Below, piece by piece: positions 1 to 12,131 of a stretch of DNA of 64,000 nt. Origin of the DNA: Puccinia triticina (taxonomy: Eukaryota > Basidiomycota > Pucciniomycetes > Pucciniales > Pucciniaceae). Numbering within the stretch: position 1 is the stretch's first letter; each line of letters starts with the position of its first letter. The translations under genes were made by a program, and so were the position numbers. The notes beneath the pieces are model-generated. The model worked only from the letters and a program-made list of their open reading frames with translations, searched no databases and was not told the origin of the DNA. Location: NCBI RefSeq assembly GCF_026914185.1, contig NC_070571.1, forward strand, positions 5,249,207-5,313,206, read 5' to 3'.

Positions 1-1427
1 TTGGATAGCCAGTCAAGGGGTCTATGTTACTGTGCAAAAATCTGTTGGAATAGAGATTTTCTTCCCAGTCAAGCTCTCCTAGATAATGATTCCTTGAGTG
101 AATTTAGCAATGTTCAATTTCAGAGTGTTTTCTTGGTGAGATGTCTGGGATGTTGCTTTATCCATGGGAGTTGGTGATTTGGTGAGAGAAGACATTACTT
201 CTGACTTTGATGTCATATCAAAAAGCCACCATGAATCCAAACTTGTTGACAATGTTGTTGCAGTTGTCTTTATTGATAAACAGAATTCTTACAAACTCCA
301 ACGTGTGGTAGTGCGCAGAAGTTTGTGACCATTTGCTCACCAGATCATAACTTTGTTGTTCTGATTGTCTGACTTGCAATTTTGTGCCATAGCACACTGT
401 TGCAATTGTCTATTGAAAATGGTTGGGGGAATTGGAGACATGAGCTTCCAGATGTTCTTGTCTAGGAAAGGGGTGAAACCAACGTGGTTGTAGTCTGTAT
501 CAGAACCAATAGCGTAGAATAGCTTGCCTGAAGAAATGGTCAGGTTCTGATGATGGTCTATTTGCGCCTGGTATGATCAGATGTTGACTGTGATTGGAAT
601 GGGCCGTTGCTAGAGGCGCCCTTAGTGGGTTGATGATGCGTTTGGAAAGGATAGTGGAGGACTTCCCATCGGCATTTAGAGAGCTCTAAATGCCTCTCTA
701 ATTCCTAAATTAAGACACCTACCAAAACCGTGAGAAGCACACATGAGAGCGACAAACTACAGGCTTAGGAAAACATTTTCCTTGATCCTGAAAATTAAGA
801 GTTTGGTTGTGTAAATTGAGATCTGGGAGGCTCCCAGACACGACGGCAAGTCCTCCAGTATCCTCCTGCCTCTCCTCCACTGGGTGATCGATGGCTGCAA
901 TGGCCTTAAAGTAGATCTTGGACATGAGCTTCTTGCGCAGCCATGGGTTTCCGCTCTTCTCCGTATCAAGTCACTGCTGAGTTCTCTTTTATACCCAGTG
1001 ATTCATGATGTGTCAATGCGCTTGTGCTTCTGAAGATGCTCTAATCATATAAAAAGATATGTAGTATCTTACCTGGGACCACTCACAAGAACTGTACAGA
1101 ATCCTCCATGGAGGTGGGGCCCTTTCCCTGCCTCCTCCTCTGTGTTCATCTCTACGTCTGGGGCTCTTTCTGCGTCTCTCGCACCCGCTCCCGACGTGTC
1201 TGCTGCTCGTTTACCCCACTGCTATCTGCCGGCGCGGCTCGCTCGTTTATCGGTGTGCATGGACTGCGGTGTATATGATAGCTGGCCTTTGTTTATATGT
1301 ATGTACATATATGTGTGTGTGTGTGTGTGTGTGTTGCCGATCAAACGGTGTGGATATGTCTGCTGCTGGTTAAAGAGCTGGCCAGAAGTTAATGGCGGGC
1401 GGTATTTTTATGTAGCGAAAGATTAGA
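1..1427. other. Non-coding flank with one MITE
   Basis: No convincing coding region is visible. The short open frames at 719-969 and 1142-1426 have no recognisable domain and overlap repeats. A MITE-like inverted-repeat element lies at 655-857. A short GT-rich microsatellite lies at about 1311-1334. The last 300 bases are probably the promoter and 5' leader of the F-box gene; no core promoter element could be assigned with confidence. Confidence 0.5.
655..857. mobile_element. MITE, TGGAGGACTT family, copy 1
   Basis: The left end reads TGGAGGACTT (655-664) and the right end is its exact inverse AAGTCCTCCA (848-857). A near-perfect palindrome (GGCATTTAGAGAGCTCTAAATGCC-like, about 671-695) lies inside. 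Two other elements in the window, at 13631-13801 and 20532-20674, start with the same TGGAGGACT, so this is a family and not a chance inverted repeat. It has no coding capacity. The target duplication is not clear. Confidence 0.5.
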
Positions 1428-3459
1428 ATGCTGGACAGCGCCCCCCCAGAAGTACGTAAGGTCCTCCTCCTTCTCCTCCCCCCCTCCACGGCTGAGCTGA
1501 CCCCCCAGCAGATCCTCGACCGGATCCTGCTCCTCGCCGACCCACTCGACATCAGCAGCCTCGCCCAGACCGCTCGCTTCCTCCGAGAACACACCGCCAA
1601 CAACCATCTCTGGCACCAGCTGGCCCGGAAACACTTCGTCAGTAGTCCAGCCCACCCCAGCCGACAGCCTGGACTAACCAACCAACCCCCCCAGGACCAC
1701 GAACCACCCACATCCGGAAACAGCACGATCGACTGGCGCAAAACACTCACTGCCAGGATCACGCTCAGGCAGATACTCGCGACAGCCGACGATGGGCTGA
1801 TGAAAGAACGGCTGGTATGTGCGACTGCTGCCGATCCATGCCCCGTCCAGCACAGACTGACTCCCTCCACACAGCACAAACACTACCCTGGAGAACAACT
1901 ACTGCAGCTCTACCAGCTCCTCTTCCTCATCCTCAGCACCGCCACCGCCACAGCCCAGCCGCACTCCCGCAACATCGCCTTCCTCGAAAGCCTGCTGGCC
2001 AACCCCACCGCCCAGTTCCGCATCATCCACTATGCCGGGCTCAACTGGCAGGACCAGCCCGTCTATGCCCTCCGCGACTCCTTGCACGACCCCCTAGTCG
2101 CCGCCGCAGCCAAGCTCCACACCCTCTACGGACTCACCTCCTTCGACATCAACCGGTCACGCGCCAGAGGGATCGCCCGGGAGAGCTGCTACCTGCTGAG
2201 GAACTACTCATCCAACACTCTCTGGGGCCCCTTCATCCCCAACCCCGACCCCCCGCTGCCGCCTCCGGAGGACGCCGAGGAAGAGCCCGAGGACATCCGC
2301 GTCTGTCGCGTCAACTGGCCCCACCTCGAGGCCCTCAGCATCATCGTCGGCCTCAACCTGCACGCCCTGCGCCGCAAAGCCCAGGACGCAGCCCTCCAGG
2401 ATGACCCGGAGGAACAGCAGCAGCAGGAGGAGGAGGAGGAGACCAACCCCAACGAGCTCGACCTGCCCCTGCGCGAGATCCTCCAGCACCATGGCGCACA
2501 GCACGAGCCCCCCCATCTCCACCACCAACTCCCCGGCCGCCCCCACCGCCCATCCACCGAACTCATCCCCTGGCCCATCCTCCAAAGCCTTCCCAACGCC
2601 CGCCCACATACCCAACTCATGCACCCCGCCTATACCGCCCCCGCGAGACCCTACCATCCCCAAGACATCCCTCGCAATCCCGCAGCGCTCGATCTCGACC
2701 AGTTCGATTGGGCCGGCGTCACGGGCCGCTGGCTGCGCATCGTCTGTTTCCTGGACTACCGCAACCTGCATGCCTACAACTGTACGTGTCCTCCTCTTCT
2801 TCGTGATATGAACATAGTGTGTGTGTGTGCTGATCGAGAGGAGAGAGATGTGCATGCACAGTTGGCCCCGGCCCGCCGATCTGCCTCGACCAGTTCGACG
2901 AGGCCGTCCGCGCCATGACCCTCGAGCTCAGAGTCGTCCACATCGGCATCCTCCCCCGCCACCTCGACCCACAGGGCAACCCGGGCCCCCTCGTCCCGGC
3001 CAAGATGCGCACAGACGTACCCGGCCGGCCGCCGATCTACTTCGAGGGCACCTCCGCGTAAGCTTTCCCCCCTTCATATCTTATGAAAAAGAGAAAGAGT
3101 GCTGAGATGGGAAGGAGGGAGGGTACAGGAGGAACATCGGCGCAACCAGTGTGCCTCTCCCCGGCCAGCCCCCATCCCGTGTCCGGGGATACGTGTCAAT
3201 GACCGATGACGACGAGGTGCGCTGGTCGACGGTCAGCACCCTCGCCGGCGCCGAACGATGGGCGTCTGAGGGCATCCAGGTCGGCGGCGTGCGCGCGAGG
3301 TGGGGCGTGCTTGGCGTGTGGACCGACGTCGATCGCGGCGCCGTCGAGGCTCCCGTACGTCCTTCTCCCTTCCCCCTTCCCTGTTTTCGACACGCCTGGG
3401 GCTTACACGCTGGCTTTCGATAGGTCGGCCCGTTCTATTTCTACAAGACGGCCTACTGA
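1428..3459 (+). CDS. F-box-like domain protein, four exons
   Basis: Proposed exons are 1428-2781, 2862-3057, 3129-3354 and 3424-3459, giving 603 residues. All junctions are GT-AG (donors gtacgt, gtaagc, gtacgt) and the reading phase is kept throughout. Residues about 20-65 resemble an F-box: a leucine-rich helix followed by SSLAQTARFLREH and LWHQLARKHF. A low-complexity Glu/Gln run lies near residues 325-340. The C-terminal half is rich in short conserved-looking pieces (RVVHIGILPRHL, VRWSTVSTLAG, GPFYFYK at the end) like those of basidiomycete F-box proteins. Such proteins usually link substrates to an SCF ubiquitin ligase through Skp1; the substrate is unknown. The exons are markedly more C-rich than any other gene in the window. 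The F-box assignment rests on motif appearance only. Confidence 0.72.
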
Positions 3460-4827
3460 ACCGCCCCGCCACGACGAAGAAGACCCTCTCCATTTCCTCG
3501 TCCGTCAAGACTGCTCTCTTCTTCTTCTTTTTTTATCGGATCTCTTATATATATAAATAAACATATGTATGTTGGTTTAATCGTGCGCCGCGCTGTCTCG
3601 GCGGCCGTGTTTGCTTTGTCTCGTCGCCCTGGTGTTTCATGTGTTTCTGGGGAGCTAAATATCACCAAAAGATAAATCAAAAAGGAGCGAGAACAGCAAC
3701 CACACTGTAATAAGTGGTGGGACTTTCCTATTTGTCCCCGACATCCCGGCCCGGAGGTTCAAGCTCGAACACTTAATTACGATGCAGGCCGGTGGAGGAT
3801 CTCTGTGATGGGCCGGGAAGATCTGTCCACGGAGACGGTGTGCCACTGGCCTTGATGGATCAGACAGGGCAGGGATACAGAGGCTACCCGCAGTGAGCCG
3901 GAAGCTCCAGGGCCCCAAGTTCCCTTCGTACACCTTACATACACTCACGTCCCGTCCAGAAACGGAGGCGAATCGCAGTGCAGACCTGCAGCCGGCACTG
4001 GTCCTCCCTGTGGGCGACACTGCAGGAGGCCGTGCCGCCTGTTCCCCGGGCGAGGACGGCCGACGGCCGGCTGCAGGTCTGGCTGGCCGCCTTGATCATG
4101 TATAAAGCCTTTCATGCGCTTCAGGAGTCTCGAGCCCAAGCACGAGCGGATCAGATGGCTGTATAGGTGGCCACATAACATGAAATGGGCATAGGCAAAG
4201 AGAGAGAGAAATAAAGCCAGCTGAGAGTCGCTGAAAGGGTCTCGGTGCTTTGTGTCAGTGAATATCTCTAGACCATCATTCACTGCGGCAACGCTTTTAT
4301 TGGGCTGCCAACAACAAACAGTGCCCGACTTACTGGGTGAGCATGTCGGTTATATATGCGGCAATTGCCTATCATATTCCCACTTTTTTTGTACAGGCTG
4401 TTCATGTTTACTTCTGCAGTTTTTATATGAAAAAAACAGAGGATTGCAAGAAACATGCGGGTATATGAACTTTGAACAATTCTATTAAAAATTGAAGAAA
4501 GAAACCGATATTTTGTTTCTACATAAATACATGCGCAAATTAGAGAAACATGTGAAGCGGAGGTTGGACTGGGTACTCAACGTTTAAAATTCACATCAAT
4601 GTCATTCTGCGAGCCAAGTGTAGCTTTGAACCAACACACCAGAGACAGACAGATATCTGATTGGGAGCTCATCATTTGGGATGAGATGGGCAATGGTGGG
4701 GTGGAAATGGTGGACTATAGTGGGGGCGGCGGAGCCGGCTTATTCTCTCTAGTACAAATTCAAAAACGAAGAGCTAACCAAAAGAATACATAATCAAAAA
4801 AGAGTGATCTAGAGATCGGGCCTTTTG
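3460..4827. other. Intergenic, no gene seen
   Basis: This lies between the 3' end of the F-box gene and the 3' end of the ETF-beta gene, so it is a convergent intergenic region. It contains T-rich stretches after 3520 that could serve in 3'-end formation. Open frames at 3893-4166 and 4252-4793 show no domain, no intron logic and no biased codon use. I see nothing else here. Confidence 0.5.
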
Positions 4828-5932
4828 TTAGATAGCCCCGACTTCCTTCAGTTTCTCAACCATAGCATCCACATCGTCCACTTTCTGGCCCCCTTTTCGT
4901 GCCGGCGGTTCCTCGACTTTCAACACTTTTAGCATGGGCTTAGTGTCGATCCCTAGTTGCTCGGCTGTGTAGGTTGTGATCGGCTTCTTCTTCGCTTTCA
5001 TGATGTTGGGTAGCCTTATAATGACAACGAGCCAGATGGATTGATGAGAGAAAATTTCAATATTGATTTCCCTATAGTGTAGTAAAAAAAAACGTACGAA
5101 GCGTATCTCGGTTCGTTCAATCGCAAGTCGGTGGTTAAGACGGCGGGCAAGGGAACGGTCAGTTTCTCGATCCCGCCGTCGATCTCCCGTTCGATCTTGA
5201 CTTGCTTGAGGTTGGATTGGTCTTCGAATTTGACTTGACTGATAAATTGAGCTAACGAGCAGTTCAATAGCCCAGATAACATTCCGCCCACTTGAGAACA
5301 ATCGTCATCGATGGCCTGCTTGCCGCAAATGATCAAATCGATTGGCTTCTCTTTGAATTGTTTGTCGAGTACAGCTTTGATCGTCTTCGCTACGGAGAGC
5401 GGTTCTGGTTCAGACGAGCCTTCAGGCCATTCGACTAGGACCCCTTCATCGGCTCCCATCGCTAGACCTGTTCTTAAGACTTCTTGTCCGCCTTTCTTCT
5501 GGTTAGTAACTGTCAAAAGAGTGATGGATTCGATCTTTTCCTTCATCAACTCTCTCAACCGGATGGCCTCCTCCACGGCGATCTCGTCAAAGGGATTCTG
5601 AGAAACCAGAACAGGAAACAAATTGCATAGTCATTTCTCCGGCCTCTTCCTTGGTGAAGCGTGAAAAAAAGGCTTTAGGATGAAAGGTTCAAAGCAGCTA
5701 TATCACTCACCATGGAATGTTTCACGCCATTCGTTTCCACGGCGGTTTTGGCGGAATTCACTCGAATCTTCCTGGATAAGTCAGGTGATCATCAGCCCGA
5801 CATTCTCGTCTGATCTCGAATGAGAAATGATATGGTAAGCGGAGAGAAGGATGAAATGACTGACACTGCATAATCAATCGTTCGTTTGATGGGCACAAGC
5901 ACCCGAAGTTGTTGGATCAAACTCGCTCTCAT
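4828..5932 (-). CDS. ETFB: Electron transfer flavoprotein beta subunit
   Basis: Exons on the minus strand are 5932-5865, 5771-5711, 5597-5098 and 5014-4828, giving 271 residues with phase kept at every GT-AG junction. ETF-beta pairs with ETF-alpha in the mitochondrial matrix and passes electrons from acyl-CoA and other dehydrogenases to ETF-ubiquinone oxidoreductase. Family landmarks are present in order: LRVLVPIKRTIDYAVKIRV at the N terminus, GVKHSMNPFDEIAVEEA, LAMGADEGVLVE (AMP/FAD-binding region), IICGKQAIDDD, LPAVLTTDLRLNEPRYASLP and the basic IMKAKKKPI segment. Length fits the usual 250-270. The start at 5932 places the ATG ten residues before the conserved RVLV strand. The open frame runs further upstream to an ATG at 6043, which is less likely. 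Confidence 0.95.
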
Positions 5933-6603
5933 TTCGCTTGAGCCCAGATCTCGACGTAAAGGAAGAAGCGCTGTGTCATACCACTTCAATCTTGATCGAA
6001 CTTCCCTCGAGACTTCGGGCCCGAGCCCCGGGGGGTAGGCCAAAGCGAGCCTGCGCAGCGAGATGAAACCAGCTACACATCACTTTTCTGGGGAATTGGC
6101 CACACGCACAGTGTTTTTTGGGATGTGCACGCGGGGGCGTAGAAATTGCAATGAATGATTCTGTAGTGCGCAAGGTATGCTACAAATTGCACAGTGCGCA
6201 AGTCTATGATTATCCGTATGTTTTCTTGCCCATCTAATGATCTATCCCATCTCCCTTGTTGGTCCACCAAACTTAGTCACACTTCTTATTAAACATGGCT
6301 GAAGGGAGAGATTTGATCTCTCCAGCCAGACCCAAGTGGATCAGTCTTCATGGTAAATAGTATTTTTGATTCTTTATTGCTTTGAAGTAGTAGCATCCAT
6401 ACATGGAATATTTTCCTTTTTTATCAGTTTGATTTGATCTGGAATTCCCTGATCCATAGGCAAAAGATGCAAGTACAAAGAAGTGGTTGCTTTTTTTTTC
6501 TTAGTGGGGCTGGCGCTGCACATCACAGTTTTTTTATTTTTTTGTTTCAAAACCAAATGTCTGGGCAAGAAAAAAGAGTTCAAACAGCAAAGATTGTAAA
6601 AGA
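5933..6603. other. Intergenic between two minus-strand genes
   Basis: This is the ETF-beta upstream region and the transporter 3' flank. Small open frames at 5976-6270 and 6374-6634 show no domain. The region probably contains the ETFB promoter, but no motif is clear enough to name. Confidence 0.5.
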
Positions 6604-9600
6604 TCAACGACTGTACTCAAAGTCTGGATGTTGATCACCTAGATGGTCCCATGACTGTGCTGATAACGCCGACAACAAGTCTTGTTGATTTCCATCGCCC
6701 TCCTCTTGGATAGTACAGCCTTCTGAATGGTGAATGGTAAACCTTCTCAGTATCTCCTTTCGTTTTTTGGCTTTGTTTTGTTGAGCATGGTTGAGCCAGA
6801 GGATGTTGAGGACACAGCATATTATGAGAATAAATCCACTGTTATATATATCATCAGAAAAAGTCATCAGATCGCGCCATTGTGACTTTGTTAAGAATGT
6901 ATCCTTCACTAGAGCATATCTCTCAAAATTGCTGGTTGAATCAACTTACAAGGCTATGCTCAACCCCGTTGGAAGGTGATATCTTGGTTTTTGTGCCAGA
7001 ACAAAAACCTAAACCCCGAAAGAGGATCAAAATAATGGACTAGCTGATTAGGCCATCAAATATGGAGACTCATCAAACTCAGATACATAAGGGAAGGCAA
7101 AACGCACCCAAACACTGAGTAATCCACCCAACCCGGCTGATATGGCATTGAGGGCGATTGTGGTTGCTTTACGACGGTGAGGTGCACTGTTGCATGTCGC
7201 CCAAGCGGCGAGGGATGGTACCACGCCGTATGTACCGGGCGTTGAAAGAAAGAGTGAAGCGTACCGCACTCTATAGTTATCCGCGGCGTAAAAGATGATA
7301 AAGCCAAGCACCGCAAGTATTGCACAACAGATAGTCACCAGTCCACGAGCTTGATAGCGATCTGACAAGTACGACACAGACAAGAGGTTCACAAACGCTA
7401 AAGCCAACGGGGCGACTAGATTTGTTTTTGACAGAATCATCGTGGTTTGCGCGTCAGAAGACTAGCAAGCTTGCAGATTACAATTAAAAGAACGTGTATT
7501 TTATCTACATACCTGAATAAAGCTGCGTGGCTCTTGGAGAGTAACCAAACTATCGGGCAATTAAGCATGTCAGTCAGCCAAAATATCTCAAAGTGGTCTC
7601 TAGATCGGGACTGACCGAATTGATGACTGATAAGTTGGAGGTATGAATATGTCAACAAATCGTGAAAGGAAGCAACCAAAACCAAACATAAAACTATCAC
7701 TGACTGGTAGGGGAAAAATATGCTAGAGTGGAAATGTTGAATGCAGATAGAAAATGCGCCACGGTCAGGATGATCACATGCGGGCTTTTCATAGCTTCCC
7801 AGAACTGTTGACTTGTGGACATGAGGGGATATTTTTTGGCTAGAGTTGTTGATGACGCGAGATTGGAGGTTTCATTGCTTTCAAGTCTAGAGATAATAAT
7901 TCTGCAAGATAACATAATAAAGCATGTCGTGAGTAAATATTCGATTGCTCCGTGAAAATAAGTTCAAGTAATAAGTACCTTTGCTCTTCATTGGTTAAAA
8001 ATTTGGCTTTCTTGATGCTTGATGGCAGGAAGATGAGACCTATCAGCCCAAAAACCGATGTGATAGAGCCCTCAATCTGCGTCAGTTAGAATCAAGATCG
8101 GAATTGGCCAGGTGATGTGAATGGCCATTGATTAGCTATTCGTTTCTCCAGTGGTGCGAAATAACCATTCGACTTACTAGAAAAACCCAACTCCAACCTG
8201 CGTGTCCCCAACACCCATCGAGTTTGACGATCGCATATGTCAATAATCCAGAAGCAACTCCAGCTAAGCAAACTGTACTAAAAAAGAAGGCGATGCGAAG
8301 TTGCAACTCCGTTCTAGGGTTTCACAGATCATGAGCAGAAAAAAAAAACAATCCGATCAATCGTTTTTTCGCTTGGAAAATGTCTGTAGGCTATACTGAC
8401 CGGTTATAAAACATTGATAGATAGAGCACAAGGGATGGATAGAGTCCACCTTTAGAAAATCAGGGACAAATCATTAACTTTCTGGTGTTCTGAAATTATG
8501 TACTTCTTGGGTTCAACACACCCTCAAGCAAGCCCAAAAAGAACCTAGAGTATGAATCGCACAAGTGAATAGAGAAAAGATTAACTCTTCTTTCTTTAAT
8601 TTCTCCTTCTTTTTCATTCAAGATCTATTCCATACGTGACAAGTGAGAATCTTTGACTAACCGAGTCACAAGCAATACACGGTAGCTGATCACAAAAGTC
8701 ACCATAAGAATATATATGTCAGACAATGTATAATATAAGAGAGATCCAGGTCAGATCAAAATACTTACCTGCGAACAAAACCCTGTAAATAAGTCGCCAA
8801 CCCCCAGATAATCACAATGGATGGTATTTGCACTCCAGCACCTATCCTACGCATCTGTTATCAGTAAAACACGGATGAAGAAAAAATAGAAATCAGCACC
8901 GAACTAAGGAAAAAAAAGCTGGAAATATGTGACTGTTGTTAGGAGGGTCTGAAAAAGACGGAGAGGGCCTACCAATAAGCTCGAGGGAAGTTCCACAAGC
9001 TGCATTCCAAACTAATAAATATACCAATCGATAATCATCTCGTGTTGGAAATTTAGCTCAACTATGTAGGGTCTTCGGACGCCGTGAAAAAGAAAGAGAG
9101 AGTTTCACACTTCAGTAAAAATCTTGCTGAGATGTTCTAGGCTTAAGCGTTGAGCAATCATGTAAAGGGTTTCTCACATTGAAGTCACAGTCAAAGCCAT
9201 TGAGAAATCGTAGTCGCTCATATGAAGGTCTTTTTGAAGTCCTGGTGTTATGCATATTTCAAGATATGACAAGGTTTTGGTCAGTTCATTGATAATTAGA
9301 TCCTTCATGGACGAAAATCAGCAGTGTAAGGCCCTACCTACAATCCGCACGTTACCTGGGTTTTTCGTCGAAAATTGAGTTTATTTACTCAGTATCTTCC
9401 TCGGTCTCCATGCCATCTTTATGAACATACCAAGGTTTGATCGATCCAAATAGCTCAAGAAGTAGAACAAGCTCGACATGGGTATCACTCTGGTTTTGTT
9501 GTCGGGAAAGCACAATGGACCATTAAACTTGTAGTTCCAAGTAAGACTGGACAAGGCTTCACTTACAACAGGTCTAACTTTAGTAATGCACGCCTTTCTA

Positions 9601-9664
9601 GCGCTGACATACTGGCATCTGGACGATCAGATCTTTTCCTCTGCACTGATGCTGCCGGCTGCAT
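6604..9664 (-). CDS. MFS transporter, anion:cation symporter (Dal5-like) family
   Basis: I assembled 18 GT-AG exons on the minus strand: 9664-9567, 9489-9431, 9355-9338, 9241-9178, 9072-9063, 8999-8973, 8854-8769, 8685-8662, 8544-8522, 8449-8401, 8313-8178, 8076-7979, 7901-7705, 7626-7616, 7549-7513, 7415-7108, 7008-6950 and 6838-6604. They join without a phase error into 512 residues, the normal length for the family. Landmarks in order: SSLFYFLSYLDRSNLGNVRI (TM1), GLQKDLHMSDYDF, VELPSSLLMRRIG, RFFLGLLEGGLYPS, AGWSWVFLIEG, AKFLTNEEQR, YFSPTIINSFGYSPRATQL, VSYLSDR, and the C-terminal LGDQHPDFEY. Relatives carry allantoate, nicotinate, pantothenate or similar organic anions with protons across the plasma membrane; the substrate here cannot be told. 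Seven exons are 10-27 nt long. The order of the junctions was chosen partly to match family conservation, so cDNA support is needed for the smallest exons. Confidence 0.9.
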
Positions 9665-12022
9665 GGTTGGTGATTCTCGCATTGTTTGATGTGACAAAAT
9701 TGAAGAGAGGCTATTTCGTCTGGATTGAGAGTCTTAACCGAAATTGCCGATAGGCGTTTGTGACGGAGAAGATATATATAAGATGATATATCGACGTTTC
9801 CGCGAATTATGAATAGGTTGAGAAGAAAGAGCTTCCGGTCCTATGTTCGTGGGAGACCTCTGCTCCGGAGGTCTGTTACGTCTATAAATATGCGTGCATG
9901 CAACATCATACTAAAAAAGTTCAGCGCCAATTGTTCAAATTGGTGGATATCATAGAAAGAGCACAGAGCACTTAAGGACCGAGAGTCGAGACCCACCAGC
10001 TCCGACATCCACCGGATGGCTGAAACTCCACCGGTTACAAAGTGGCCAGCCATTGCCAAGTGCTGATCCAAGGGCGCATGGTACCGGCTCAACCCAAACG
10101 GAGCACAGGGTGTACCGGGGGCTGTGGACGGAGCACAAGGTCTCACCTGGGGCTGTGGAGATATAATTCAAAAAAGGGGCTGGCGGGGCTCTTCTTAAGA
10201 GAGTTAGCCCCGCACCTGCGTTCCACCAATCACGTAGACGGCAATTTCTGAGCATTCAAGGCAACACTAGATGTGCGTCACGTCCTACCGCCTCACCTCT
10301 GTTTTGTGTACAATCGGTTGCTCGCGAAATACTAAACAGTGGATTGACCGCAGACTATAAAGCCTCGTCATAGCTCGTCATAGGCTACTAATCCATATTT
10401 TCGCTTCAAACATCGATAACATGACTGTAAGAGTTCCCTGATCGTTGTTGTATGTGAGACTTAATTGTGAAGCCCCTCATCTAGGTGATTGATGTGATTT
10501 TCGTTCCACTCGTAGCTGTTTTCTTTTGCAGTACATAAATAATTTCAAGTATCACGGAGTCACCGCGATTTACATCAAACTTCACCCGTTGTAAACCATT
10601 CAGAGAAATGATGGCCAACCCCTGAATTTTATAATGTCATGCCTCAAAGAAGATTTGGCCTGCAACCTGATGCCGGGTTGAGTACATAACTGGAGATTTC
10701 TGGAGAGCAGCGGTGAAACCATTGCAATGCATGTATTTGTAGCGGCATGTAGCACTGAGCGTATTTTTTTGTATTACCATGTCATTTTTACGTATTGGTG
10801 TTAAATTGAAAAGTAAAGGAAGTACAATGAGCCAATAAAAAAAGAGACAAATAATTAGCATAGTGTGACAATTCCTTGATCCACTACAGAAACTGTCTTG
10901 GCAACACCAATTCCTTCAGTGATCATTTGGATTGGTAGAAACTAGAAATAGGACCCAGGAAAGTCCCTATGGAACAGAGTAACCAAAAGTTATTGATTTT
11001 TGACCAAAAACCATAAAAGATACTCACCCCAGATGTATGAATGACCATTTTGGCAGGTAAAGGTACTCACCCCATATGTATCATTTTTTTTTTTTGAGGG
11101 GGAGAGGGGTAGTAACCAAAAATGTATGGGAATCTGGGGATGATGGAGTGATGACTCAAATTGGCCCAGAAATGCTGTACACATTTTTGGCATGTTTTTT
11201 ATTGGCATACAGTTACACTACAATCTAACAGAAGTTATGATTCATGTATTGTAATGGTTTCACTGTTACTGGTAGAATAGAGGAAACACACAAGCTAGGG
11301 TTTACACAAAACCATTTTACAGGAAGATGCAGCATGTGCCGGAAAGCTTGCAACTTTCAAAACTTGGATCTCAAAATTTTAGAAGTTACAATTTCTTCCC
11401 CCAAGAGCTGTAGCTGTATTGTTTGATTTCTAGTCTCTCTCATCCTCTAGTTCTATTTACCAAAAGCTAAAATTATTAATATTATAAAACTATCATCTCA
11501 TTTAAGACATGTAGTTCTTAATTTTGTTCACTCTAGACTTGTACTACTAGCTCTAGAAAGATTTAGATGTGTAGTTCTATTTTTTTTTTCTTAAGACGTG
11601 TAGCTCTTGAGCAGGTTTTCATTGTATTTAGCTGTCACAAGTGTGAAATATCAATCTAGTTCTTATAGTCCTCTGACCTCATTGTAATCAAACCACCAAG
11701 TCAAAGATTTTCTTCTTGTTGACCACCATCATATATATATATTGGTCATTTCCTAAAAGCTCCTTGGTCAAAATTTCATCCTCATCCTCTCTCCATGACA
11801 ACAATGAGTCTGAGATTCTAACAGATTTACAGTCTCAAAGACTCTCAATTGTACCAGACCTTCTGCTCCCTGTTCCCAGCTCTTCAGTCTTGATAATTCC
11901 CTCCCAATTGTCCCCTCTGGTTCTGTTTTGGACTTGTTGATCATCTCTAATCTTCTCAATGCTTTTGCCAACATGTCAACTGAACAATACCCTCTTCCTG
12001 AGCTCACCCTTGACAACTTCAC
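9665..12022. other. Intergenic; possible LTR remnant at about 9840-10260
   Basis: Upstream of the transporter. The stretch 9840-10260 is GC-richer than its surroundings and contains repeated phrases such as GGAGCACA(G/A)GGT followed by GGGGCTGTGGA, as in degenerate LTRs, but no paired copy or target duplication was found. The rest, 10260-12022, is AT-rich and non-coding. Short open frames at 10637-11426 and 11716-12022 show no recognisable domain. Confidence 0.35.
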
Positions 12023-12131
12023 ATATCACCAGGAAAAATTACTTTTCACTAGACTATAGGTGACATCAGCCTAATTCCAATGAGCTACCCACCAGTTACA
12101 CAGTTGGCCAATTCTAACACATATCACCAGG

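Noticed and set aside
1817..2811. Many long overlapping frames on both strands
   Set aside because: They are shadows caused by the high GC content of the F-box gene; only the 1428 frame gives consistent splicing and conserved text.
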